A model generated the notes under the pieces. It was not told the DNA's origin, did no database searches, and saw only the letters and a list, made by a program, of their open reading frames with translations. The translations under genes and the position numbers were made by a program. From an uncultured Sphingomonadales bacterium (GTDB lineage: Bacteria > Pseudomonadota > Alphaproteobacteria > Sphingomonadales > Sphingomonadaceae), in NCBI GenBank assembly GCA_903958285.1, contig CAJBSR010000433.1, forward strand, positions 1-5,805: a stretch of DNA of 5,805 nucleotides. Reading direction: 5' to 3'. Position 1 is the first letter of the stretch. The number at the start of each line of letters is the position of its first letter. Below are positions 1 to 5,805 of this stretch, one piece after another.

Positions 1-513
1 CCCGATTAACACCAGCCCGCCGACCACTTCTGCGCGTGTTCCGAACCTCATCCCAAGCCGACCGCCAAAAGCGGCCCCTGCTCCGCTGGTGACGGCGGTC
101 ACGACAGCGATGACGGCGCAGCTTGTCCAGATGGGCGTTGCAAGCAGCGGGAGAGTCAATCCAGCTGCTGCCGCATCAATGCTGGTGGCAATGGCTGCGA
201 CCAAAAGGCCGAGAAAACTCTTCGTCTCGAAAGCAGCTTCTGCTTCATCCCCGTCAAGGCCTGCGCGCACCATCTGCACGCCCAGAACCCCGAGCAGGGC
301 AAAGGCCACCCAATGGTCCACTATAGTGAACCAGCTTCCCGCGATCAGGCTAGCTGCATAGCCGAGCAAAGGCATCGCCCCTTGCGCAATCCCGAAAGCC
401 GCCGCGATCCGCAACACGGGCGGGCGTCCTTCCCGCGCGGCGACGCCGGCTGCAATAGCAACGGCAAAGGCATCGGCAGACAGGCCAAGCGCCAGCAGTA
501 AAAGTTCAATCAT
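1..513 (-). CDS. mntP: Manganese efflux pump MntP, C-terminus cut off by window edge
   Basis: Inner-membrane exporter predicted to remove excess Mn2+ from the cytoplasm. The visible 171 residues read in one open frame from ATG at 513-511 to the window edge. They match the MntP (formerly YebN/DUF204) pattern of two related halves. The first helix holds GLSADAFAV with Asp14, and the second half begins with AIATSIDAAAAG with Asp113; these align with E. coli Asp16 and Asp118, conserved acidic residues in membrane helices. Between them lie FGIAQGAMPLLGY (about 40-52) and a hydrophobic helix at about 67-83, then an acidic cytoplasmic loop (DGDEAEAAFE). The last visible part, GTRAEVVGGLVLIG, matches the E. 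coli segment GKKAEILGGLVLIG, so only about 15-20 residues are missing. The start overlaps the cobB stop (ATGA), with no strong ribosome site of its own, suggesting translational coupling. The family call is firm; the metal is inferred from the family. Confidence 0.93.
   Translation of the reverse strand, partial: MIELLLLALGLSADAFAVAIAAGVAAREGRPPVLRIAAAFGIAQGAMPLLGYAASLIAGSWFTIVDHWVAFALLGVLGVQMVRAGLDGDEAEAAFETKSFLGLLVAAIATSIDAAAAGLTLPLLATPIWTSCAVIAVVTAVTSGAGAAFGGRLGMRFGTRAEVVGGLVLIG
510..513 (-). other. ATGA stop/start overlap between cobB and mntP
   Basis: On the minus strand, the TGA that ends cobB (512-510) and the ATG that starts mntP (513-511) share bases. This 4-bp overlap is a classic arrangement for translational coupling, in which ribosomes finishing cobB re-initiate on mntP. 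Nothing resembling a strong Shine-Dalgarno lies just upstream of the mntP ATG, which fits coupling. The overlap is seen directly; coupling is inference. Confidence 0.85.
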
Positions 514-1208
514 GACAACAGGCTATCTACCCAGGCAGGGACAAGTTCCGTCGCTGGCCCAAGGCGACATTCATGGAACATGATGCTGCCCTGTGACGGA
601 TCGAGATTGAGTTCCAGCGTGTGGGCACCAACATGCCGCGCCGTGCGGACAAACCCCGCCGCCGGATAGACCGCCCCTGAAGTGCCGATGGAGACGAACA
701 GATCACAATCGCGCACCGCGGCGTCGATCTCGTCCATCTGATAGGGCATTTCGCCAAACCAGACGACATCGGGCCGCAGAGCGGGCGAGCCACAGGCCGG
801 ACATGGCGGACGGTGAGCCAAAGGATCGCGCCAGATGGTGCGTTCGTCGCAAGCCGTGCACCAAGCCGATAGATGCTCACCATGCATATGGATCAGTCGC
901 TTGGCCCCTGCCCGTTCATGTAAATCATCTACATTTTGAGTGACGATCAGCAGGTTGCCCTCCCACGCCGCATCCAACCGCGCGAGAGCGTCGTGTGCAG
1001 CATTGGGTTGCGCCTTCTGGATGTTCTCTCGTCGCATATCATAAAAGCGGAGAACCAAATCCGGATCACGCTCAAAGCCTTCGGGCGTTGCGACATCCTC
1101 GATCCGGTGCCGCTCCCAAAGCCCGCCTGCGCTGCGGAAGGTATCGATGCCGCTTTCGGCAGACACGCCTGCGCCGGTCAGGATGACGATATTGCGTATT
1201 GGGTTCAT
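510..1208 (-). CDS. cobB: NAD-dependent protein deacylase (sirtuin) CobB
   Basis: Cytoplasmic sirtuin that removes acyl groups from lysines, consuming NAD+ and releasing nicotinamide and O-acyl-ADP-ribose. The 232-residue protein has every expected signature: GAGVSAESGI at 12-21 and FR at 24-25 (NAD binding), TQNVDDLHERAG at 90-101, catalytic His109 in HMHGE, and a four-cysteine zinc site made of Cys117/Cys120 and Cys136/Cys139. GTSGAVYP (175-182) and ELNLD (199-203) complete the Rossmann fold. Tyr56 and Arg59 (FYDMRR) form the Tyr-x-x-Arg pair of class III sirtuins (SIRT5, E. coli CobB), which binds acidic acyl groups, so desuccinylase activity besides deacetylase activity is likely. The protein has no N-terminal extension. 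The ATG at 1208-1206 directly precedes the NAD-binding strand and has TAAGG (1220-1216) 7 nt upstream. It lies first in a two-gene unit with mntP and is divergent from dapB. Confidence 0.95.
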   Translation of the reverse strand: MNPIRNIVILTGAGVSAESGIDTFRSAGGLWERHRIEDVATPEGFERDPDLVLRFYDMRRENIQKAQPNAAHDALARLDAAWEGNLLIVTQNVDDLHERAGAKRLIHMHGEHLSAWCTACDERTIWRDPLAHRPPCPACGSPALRPDVVWFGEMPYQMDEIDAAVRDCDLFVSIGTSGAVYPAAGFVRTARHVGAHTLELNLDPSQGSIMFHECRLGPATELVPAWVDSLLS

Positions 1209-1311
1209 GGTGTTGCCTTATGGATAAGCGGCGCGCGTCTCAAGCGGCAGCTTTTCTTTTGAGGGACTTTGGGCCAAGGCTAAGCACAATCGGAACGAAG
1301 GAATGACGCGC
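1209..1311. promoter_or_regulatory. Divergent cobB/dapB intergenic region
   Basis: This spacer of about 100 bp must carry the promoters of both divergent units unless they lie inside the neighbouring genes. I could not identify a convincing -35/-10 pair on either strand. Two ribosome sites are visible at its edges: TAAGG for cobB (minus, 1220-1216) and GAAGGA for dapB (plus, 1297-1302). A small odd-length palindrome, TTGGGCCAA (1269-1277), lies in the middle, but nothing ties it to a regulator. Confidence 0.4.
1297..1302 (+). promoter_or_regulatory. Ribosome binding site that decides the dapB start
   Basis: GAAGGA abuts the first in-frame ATG at 1303 with no spacer, which is too close for Shine-Dalgarno pairing. 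It stands 9 nt before the second in-frame ATG at 1312, a workable spacing. This favours 1312 as the real dapB start. Confidence 0.65.
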
Positions 1312-2040
1312 ATGACCTCCATCGGCATTATCGGCAGCAAGGGGCGCATGGGGCAGGCGTTGGCGGTCGCGGCGGAAGAAGCCGGATTGTCTGTCGCCGG
1401 TGGCATTGATGCAGGGGGTGATCCAATTGCGCTCGCCAAATCTGCAGACGTCCTCATCGATTTTTCATCGCCCGCAGCGCTCGTCTCCAACCTTGGTGCC
1501 GCCGTTGCGGCCAACACGCCCATCCTGATCGGGACGACGGGCCTGAATGAAGACCATCACCGCGCCCTTGACGATGCGGCGGCGCACGTCGCTGTGCTCC
1601 AGACGGGAAATACGTCGCTCGGCGTCACTCTGCTCGCCCGGTTGGTGCAGGAGGCTGCGGCAAAGCTGGGGCCGGATTGGGATATTGAGATTGTCGAAAT
1701 GCATCATCGGATGAAGGTCGATGCGCCCTCCGGCACGGCGCTTCTCCTTGGTGAGGCCGCCGCCAAAGGCCGGCAGATTGATCTCGCCAAGCACAGCGAA
1801 CGCGGACGGGACGGGCATACTGGCGCCCGCGAGGTCGGCGCGATTGGCTTCGCGGCCCTGCGCGGTGGCACCGTCGCTGGCGACCACAGTGTCATCTTTG
1901 CCGCGGACAATGAGCGTATTGAGCTCGTCCACCGCGCTGAAAACCGGGCCATTTTTGCCAAGGGCGCCGTGAAGGCCGCGCAGTGGCTCCTCCGCCAACC
2001 CGCAGGCCGTTACACAATGGATCAGGTTCTGGGCGTTTAG
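1312..2040 (+). CDS. dapB: 4-hydroxy-tetrahydrodipicolinate reductase DapB
   Basis: Cytoplasmic NAD(P)H-dependent enzyme of the diaminopimelate/lysine pathway. It reduces (2S,4S)-4-hydroxy-tetrahydrodipicolinate, feeding lysine and peptidoglycan synthesis. From ATG 1312 the protein has 242 residues, shorter than E. coli DapB (273). The N-terminal dinucleotide site is GSKGRMG (8-14), followed by DFSSPAA (50-56) and IGTTG (73-77). The catalytic and substrate region is EMHHRMKVDAPSGTA (129-143), with His131 and Lys135 matching E. coli His159 and Lys163. RGGTVAGDHSV (184-194) and FAKGAVKAAQWL (215-226) also fit the family. Asp33 ends the second strand where E. coli has Glu38, and no Arg follows it (Ala34), so NADH use is plausible; Lys10 could still contact an NADPH phosphate. 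An in-frame ATG at 1303 would add three residues, but the ribosome site abuts it. Nth follows after 6 nt. Confidence 0.95.
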   Translation: MTSIGIIGSKGRMGQALAVAAEEAGLSVAGGIDAGGDPIALAKSADVLIDFSSPAALVSNLGAAVAANTPILIGTTGLNEDHHRALDDAAAHVAVLQTGNTSLGVTLLARLVQEAAAKLGPDWDIEIVEMHHRMKVDAPSGTALLLGEAAAKGRQIDLAKHSERGRDGHTGAREVGAIGFAALRGGTVAGDHSVIFAADNERIELVHRAENRAIFAKGAVKAAQWLLRQPAGRYTMDQVLGV

Positions 2041-2046
2041 GCGAGC

Positions 2047-2709
2047 ATGAAAAAGGCTGATCTTTTTGAGTTCTACCGCCGGCTGGCCGAGGAAAACCCC
2101 TCGCCCGAAACGGAACTGGCCTATGGGAACAACTACCAGCTTCTGGTCGCGGTTGTGATGTCGGCACAGTCCACGGATGTCGGCGTCAACAAGGCGACAC
2201 GCCTTTTGTTTGAGGATGTAAAAACCCCCTCGCAGATGATGGCGCTCGGCGAAGACGGCCTGAAAGCACACATCAAAACCATCGGCCTGTTCAATGCAAA
2301 GGCGAAGAACGTCATCGCGCTCTCAGAAATTCTCGTGCGTGATCATGACGGTCAGGTGCCCGCCGACCGGGATGTGCTGGAAACGCTCCCCGGCGTCGGC
2401 CGCAAGACGGCCAATGTTGTGATGAACACGGCCTTCGGCGCGGAAACCTTCGCTGTGGATACCCACATTTTTCGTGTCGGCAACCGGACGGGGCTGGCAA
2501 AGGGCAAGACGCCGCTGGCGGTTGAGAAGCAGCTGGATAAGCACACGCCCGCGCCCTTCCGGCTCGGCGCCCATCATTGGCTCATCCTGCACGGCCGCTA
2601 TGTCTGCAAAGCGCGGACGCCGGAATGCTGGCGGTGCATCGTGGCAGACCTTTGTTTGTTCAGGTCCAAGACAGAATTGCCGGCTAAGCTAGCAAAGCTA
2701 AAAGGATAG
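2047..2709 (+). CDS. nth: Endonuclease III, bifunctional DNA glycosylase/AP lyase
   Basis: Base-excision repair enzyme that removes oxidised pyrimidines from DNA and cleaves the resulting abasic site by beta-elimination. The 220-residue protein keeps the exact spacing of E. coli Nth: helix-hairpin-helix LPGVGRKTANVV (114-125) with catalytic Lys120, then AVDTHIFRV (136-144) with catalytic Asp138. The C-terminal [4Fe-4S] loop is Cys187-x6-Cys194-x2-Cys197-x5-Cys203. MSAQSTDVGVN (38-48) is the usual N-terminal family motif, with Gln41 in the position that probes the orphan base. Nothing key is missing. The gene begins 6 nt after the dapB stop with only a weak purine-rich site (GCGAG), so it is probably co-transcribed, and perhaps translationally coupled, with dapB. 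The next gene starts 12 nt after its stop. Confidence 0.97.
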   Translation: MKKADLFEFYRRLAEENPSPETELAYGNNYQLLVAVVMSAQSTDVGVNKATRLLFEDVKTPSQMMALGEDGLKAHIKTIGLFNAKAKNVIALSEILVRDHDGQVPADRDVLETLPGVGRKTANVVMNTAFGAETFAVDTHIFRVGNRTGLAKGKTPLAVEKQLDKHTPAPFRLGAHHWLILHGRYVCKARTPECWRCIVADLCLFRSKTELPAKLAKLKG

Positions 2710-2714
2710 AGGAG
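2708..2714 (+). promoter_or_regulatory. Strong Shine-Dalgarno for the small secreted protein gene
   Basis: AGAGGAG lies 7 nt before the ATG at 2722 and partly overlaps the nth stop codon (TAG, 2707-2709). It is the best ribosome site in the window and firmly fixes the start of the 129-residue gene. It also suggests this gene is translated well independently of nth. Confidence 0.75.
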
Positions 2715-2721
2715 CCACGCC

Positions 2722-3111
2722 ATGAAGAACCTGATCCTGATGACCGCCGTTGGAGCCGCTCTTGTCGCAGGCCCGGCTATTGCCAAAAAACGCGAGATGC
2801 CAGTAGCCACCGCAACCGGTGCTGCTGTGGACTGCATTACCATTTCCCAAATCCGGGAAAGCCGGGTCCGCAGCGATTCCGTCATCGATTTCCGCACCGG
2901 CGGCAACAAATGGTATCGCAACACCCTGCCAATCAGCTGTCCTGCCTTGGGGTTTGAGGAACGCTTCAGCTATCGGACGTCGCTCAACCAATTGTGCGCC
3001 GTTGATACGATTGCCGTTCTCCAAACCTTTGGCGGACATTTGCAGGAAGGCCCTCGCTGTGGCCTCGGCAAGTTCCAGCCTGTCGAACTCGCCAAAGTCG
3101 CCCGCAAATAG
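2722..3111 (+). CDS. Small exported protein with four cysteines, resembling DUF6491 family
   Basis: A 129-residue protein of unknown function. It starts with a clear Sec signal peptide: MKN, a hydrophobic stretch at about 4-17, and an Ala-x-Ala site (Ala19, Ala21) with cleavage predicted before Lys22. There is no lipobox cysteine, so the mature protein of about 108 residues should be soluble in the periplasm or loosely envelope-bound. The mature part has four cysteines (38, 73, 92, 113), enough for two disulfides, with patterns DCITISQIRESRV (37-49), YRNTLPISCP (65-74), RFSYRTSLNQLC (81-92) and RCGLGKFQP (112-120). From memory these resemble the DUF6491 proteins common in sphingomonads and related bacteria; the function of that family is not known to me. 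The gene follows nth by 12 nt with a strong ribosome site, so it probably shares the dapB-nth transcript. No catalytic motif is evident. Confidence 0.85.
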   Translation: MKNLILMTAVGAALVAGPAIAKKREMPVATATGAAVDCITISQIRESRVRSDSVIDFRTGGNKWYRNTLPISCPALGFEERFSYRTSLNQLCAVDTIAVLQTFGGHLQEGPRCGLGKFQPVELAKVARK

Positions 3112-3178
3112 GCTTGGCTGAAATAAACGGGGATTAGGGGTGGCAGCGTCCGCCGGGCTTTGCTAACGGCTGCGTCAG
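3112..3178. other. Spacer before tRNA-Arg with an imperfect inverted repeat
   Basis: This 67-nt spacer holds the region where the upstream operon should end and where any tRNA promoter should lie. GCAGC (3143-3147) can pair with GCTGC (3169-3173), extended by GT/AC across a bulged G, around a loop of about 16 nt. There is no following T-run, so it is not a standard intrinsic terminator. I see no convincing -35/-10 pair for the tRNA. Confidence 0.3.
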
Positions 3179-3255
<77 letters not shown>

Positions 3256-3283
3256 TGTTTTCAAATCCTTGCGGAAATGCGCG
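3256..3283. other. Short convergent gap between tRNA-Arg and alaS
   Basis: Only 28 nt separate the tRNA 3' end from the alaS stop. A run of four T residues (3257-3260 area) follows the tRNA, but there is no hairpin with a T tail on either strand, so I see no intrinsic terminator for either gene here. Termination may be Rho-dependent or lie inside the opposing gene. Confidence 0.4.
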
Positions 3284-5805
3284 TTAGCCCAACATTCCTC
3301 TAATCGCCGCAACTGCCTCGGCTGCCTTGGATCCATCCGGGCCGCCGCCCTGCGCCATTTCGGGCTTGCCACCGCCACCCTGACCACCCAGCGTTTCAAC
3401 GCCAGTGCGGACAAGATCAACCGCACTGAAGCGAGACGTCAGATCATCGGTCACTGTGACGAGCACAGATGCGCGCCCATCATTGACGGTGACGAAGGCG
3501 GCGATGCCAGAGCCGAGCTGTTGCTTGGCCTCATTTGCGAGGCCGCGCAGTTCCTTAGGATCGAGCCCATCAAAGGTCTGACCGAGGAATTTGATGCCGC
3601 CAACCTCTTCAGGTTCCGCTGAACCTCCCGCGCCGCCACCCAGGGCCAACGCCTTCTTGGTTTCGGCGAGCTCCTTTTCCAGCTTACGGACAGAGTCAGC
3701 CAATGCAGCAACGCGTGCGGGCACTTCATCGGGATTGGCACGCAGTTGCGCTGCCACATCCTTCAGCTTGTCTTCCCGATCCGTCAGCCAAAGCCGCGCC
3801 GCTTCTCCTGTCATGGCTTCGAGGCGGCGAACACCAGAGGCAACCGCCCCTTCCGAAACGATTTTGAATAGGGCAATGTCGCCCAACGCATCGACATGCG
3901 TGCCGCCGCATAGTTCCACCGAATAGGCGTTGCCCTGCGCGCGCGGGCCCATCGTCAGGACGCGGACTTCGTCGCCATATTTCTCGCCGAACAGAGCGAG
4001 AGCTCCTGCAGCAATGGCGTCATCCGGGGTCATAAGCCGCGTCGTTACGGACTGGTTGCCACGAATTTCCGCATTCACTTCCGCTTCAACGATCGCAATG
4101 TCTTCAGCGGACAGCGCGGCGTTATGCGAAAAGTCAAAGCGCAGGCGGTCCGCTGCGACCATGCTGCCCTTTTGCGTCACATGACCCCCAAGGCGGTTGC
4201 GAAGGGCCGCATGCAGAAGGTGCGTGGCCGAATGGTTGGCGCGGGTGCGATTGCGCCGGTCGACGTCCACGGTGAGTTGCACCGACTGGCCGGTTGAAAT
4301 GGTGCCGCCATTTACGGTCACATGATGCGCGTGAAGGCGGCCAAGCGGCTTGCCAGTGTCCGAAACAGCAGCGGAAAAACCGTTCTCGCCTGAAATCGTG
4401 CCAGCGTCGCCCGACTGCCCGCCGCTTTCAGCGTAAAAAGGTGTCTGGTTGGTCAGGATAATGCCAACGTCGCCTGAGGCCAATGCGTCGACACGCGTGC
4501 CATCCTTGATGAGGGCAATGACCTGCCCTTCACCTTGTGTGCTGACATAGCCTGTGAACTCGGTGCTGCCGAGTTCATCCGCGATATCAAACCAGATGTC
4601 GTCCGACGCGGTCTCGCCAGAGCCCTTCCATGCGGCGCGGGCCATGGCCTTTTGCTTGGCCATGCCTTCGTCAAAGCCGGCGCGGTCCACGCCGAGGCCT
4701 TGGGCGCGGAGCGCGTCTTCGGTCAGATCATATGGGAACCCATAGGTGTCATAGAGCTTGAACGCGACATCACCACTGAGCACATCGCCCTGCCCCATGC
4801 TCGCCGTCGCTTCATCGAGCAGTTTAAGCCCCTTATCGAGCGTCTGACGGAAGCGTGTTTCCTCCTGTAGGAGTGTGGCTTCAACCAATGGCTGTGCGCG
4901 GACGAGCTCTGGATAGGCGACGCCCATCTCACCGACGAGCGAGGGCACGAGACGGTGCATCAGCGGGTCTTTGGCACCAAGCAGGTGCGCGTGGCGCATG
5001 GCACGGCGCATGATGCGGCGCAGAACATAGCCACGGCCTTCATTGGACGGAAGAACGCCATCGGCGATGAGGAAGCCCGACGCACGAAGATGGTCCGCAA
5101 TGACGCGGTGAGACGCCTTCATGTCGCCATTGGGATCGCTTTTGGTCAAGTCGCATGAAGCGCCGATCAACGCCTTGAATGTGTCGGTATCGTAATTGTC
5201 ATGGACGCCCTGCAGCACCGCTGCGATGCGTTCCAGACCCATGCCAGTGTCGATCGATGGCTTGGGCAGGTTCGTACGCGTGCCGTCGGCCGCTTGGTCG
5301 AACTGCATGAACACGAGGTTCCAGATTTCGACGAAGCGATCCCCATCTTCATCGGGGCTGCCGGGAGGGCCACCGAAGATGTGATCGCCATGATCGTAAA
5401 AGATTTCGCTGCACGGACCACATGGGCCGGTATCGCCCATGGACCAGAAATTGTCGCTGGTCGGGATGCGGATGATGCGGCTTTCCGGCATGCCTGCAAT
5501 CTTGCGCCAGAGATCAAAAGCCTCATCATCGGTATGATAGACGGTAACGGTCAGCCGATCCGGGTTGAGGCCCCATTCCTTGGTGAGCAATGTCCAAGCC
5601 AGCGTGATCGCCTGTTCCTTGAAATAATCGCCAAAAGAGAAATTGCCGAGCATTTCAAAGAAGGTGTGATGCCGCGCTGTGTAGCCGACATTGTCGAGAT
5701 CATTGTGCTTTCCGCCGGCGCGCACGCATTTCTGCGAGGAGGCTGCCGTGGAATAAGGGCGCGATTCCAAACCGGTAAAGACGTTCTTGAACGGCACCAT
5801 GCCCG
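3284..5805 (-). CDS. alaS: Alanyl-tRNA synthetase, N-terminus cut off by window edge
   Basis: Class II synthetase that charges tRNA-Ala with alanine and hydrolyses mischarged Ser- or Gly-tRNA-Ala. The frame stays open to the right edge, and the bases before the first visible Met fit the family sequence NAGM, so that Met is internal and about 40 N-terminal residues are missing. Numbering from that Met gives 838 residues, implying about 880 in full (E. coli 876). The aminoacylation core shows [20 protein letters not shown] (25-44), [14 protein letters not shown] (47-60), [15 protein letters not shown] (122-136) and motif 3, DTGMGLERI (184-192). The editing domain has its complete zinc set: His523 and His527 (NHSATHLLH), then Cys631 and His635 (CGGTHV). 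A predicted coiled coil (about 695-718) and glycine-rich linker lead to the C-Ala domain, with [16 protein letters not shown] at 805-820. The gene ends with TAA (3286-3284), converging on tRNA-Arg. Confidence 0.98.
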   Translation of the reverse strand, partial: GMVPFKNVFTGLESRPYSTAASSQKCVRAGGKHNDLDNVGYTARHHTFFEMLGNFSFGDYFKEQAITLAWTLLTKEWGLNPDRLTVTVYHTDDEAFDLWRKIAGMPESRIIRIPTSDNFWSMGDTGPCGPCSEIFYDHGDHIFGGPPGSPDEDGDRFVEIWNLVFMQFDQAADGTRTNLPKPSIDTGMGLERIAAVLQGVHDNYDTDTFKALIGASCDLTKSDPNGDMKASHRVIADHLRASGFLIADGVLPSNEGRGYVLRRIMRRAMRHAHLLGAKDPLMHRLVPSLVGEMGVAYPELVRAQPLVEATLLQEETRFRQTLDKGLKLLDEATASMGQGDVLSGDVAFKLYDTYGFPYDLTEDALRAQGLGVDRAGFDEGMAKQKAMARAAWKGSGETASDDIWFDIADELGSTEFTGYVSTQGEGQVIALIKDGTRVDALASGDVGIILTNQTPFYAESGGQSGDAGTISGENGFSAAVSDTGKPLGRLHAHHVTVNGGTISTGQSVQLTVDVDRRNRTRANHSATHLLHAALRNRLGGHVTQKGSMVAADRLRFDFSHNAALSAEDIAIVEAEVNAEIRGNQSVTTRLMTPDDAIAAGALALFGEKYGDEVRVLTMGPRAQGNAYSVELCGGTHVDALGDIALFKIVSEGAVASGVRRLEAMTGEAARLWLTDREDKLKDVAAQLRANPDEVPARVAALADSVRKLEKELAETKKALALGGGAGGSAEPEEVGGIKFLGQTFDGLDPKELRGLANEAKQQLGSGIAAFVTVNDGRASVLVTVTDDLTSRFSAVDLVRTGVETLGGQGGGGKPEMAQGGGPDGSKAAEAVAAIRGMLG

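Noticed and set aside
89..501. Plus-strand open frames opposite the left-edge gene
   Set aside because: The minus strand here encodes a clear MntP with conserved motifs; the plus frames give low-complexity Ala/Arg/Pro-rich shadows.
936..1262. Plus-strand open frame opposite the cobB N-terminal half
   Set aside because: It is antisense to the NAD-binding and zinc regions of the sirtuin and shows no recognisable motif or ribosome site.
1258..1290. Possible dapB promoter TTGAGG ... CACAAT
   Set aside because: The spacing is 20 nt and both hexamers are weak, so I do not call it a promoter.
1465..2271. Long minus-strand open frame (268 codons) opposite dapB and the start of nth
   Set aside because: It lies antisense to two genes with complete family motifs. 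Its translation resembles no family I know, and long reverse-strand frames are common opposite GC-rich coding sequence.
5798..5800. The first visible Met as the true alaS start
   Set aside because: The frame stays open to the window edge, and the codons before this Met fit the conserved NAGM segment, so the real start lies about 40 codons further right, outside the window.

Overview
The window is a GC-rich stretch of ordinary bacterial chromosome. Codon use, gene content and protein signatures point to an alphaproteobacterium, most likely in the Sphingomonadales. The clues are the short DapB with its GNTSLGV strand, the dapB-nth pairing, the small secreted Cys-containing protein, and a tRNA-Arg(CCG) of alphaproteobacterial type. 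This placement is a judgement by eye, not a search result.

Layout. Positions 1-513 (minus strand) hold most of a manganese efflux pump, MntP, whose C-terminus runs off the left edge. It is preceded on the same strand by a sirtuin deacylase, CobB (510-1208), and the two share a 4-bp ATGA stop/start overlap. A divergent intergenic region of about 100 bp (1209-1311) separates this pair from a plus-strand run: dapB (lysine/diaminopimelate synthesis), nth (endonuclease III, base excision repair), and a small exported protein resembling the DUF6491 family. Gaps in this run are only 6 and 12 nt, so it is probably one transcript. A spacer of 67 nt precedes a complete tRNA-Arg(CCG) gene (3179-3255) with encoded CCA. 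The remainder (3284-5805) is alaS on the minus strand, convergent with the tRNA and truncated at its N-terminus by the right edge.

How the genes relate. Two of the genes serve translation (tRNA-Arg, alanyl-tRNA synthetase). The dapB-nth-secreted protein run looks like an operon of convenience, mixing cell-wall/lysine precursor synthesis, DNA repair and an envelope protein. The cobB-mntP pair links an NAD-dependent deacylase with metal homeostasis through tight translational coupling; whether that has functional meaning is unknown.

I found no mobile element, CRISPR array, toxin-antitoxin pair, phage gene or defence system. The window is essentially core genome. The least explained items are the small secreted protein and the cobB-mntP coupling. 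All recognised genes appear intact apart from the two cut by the window edges.
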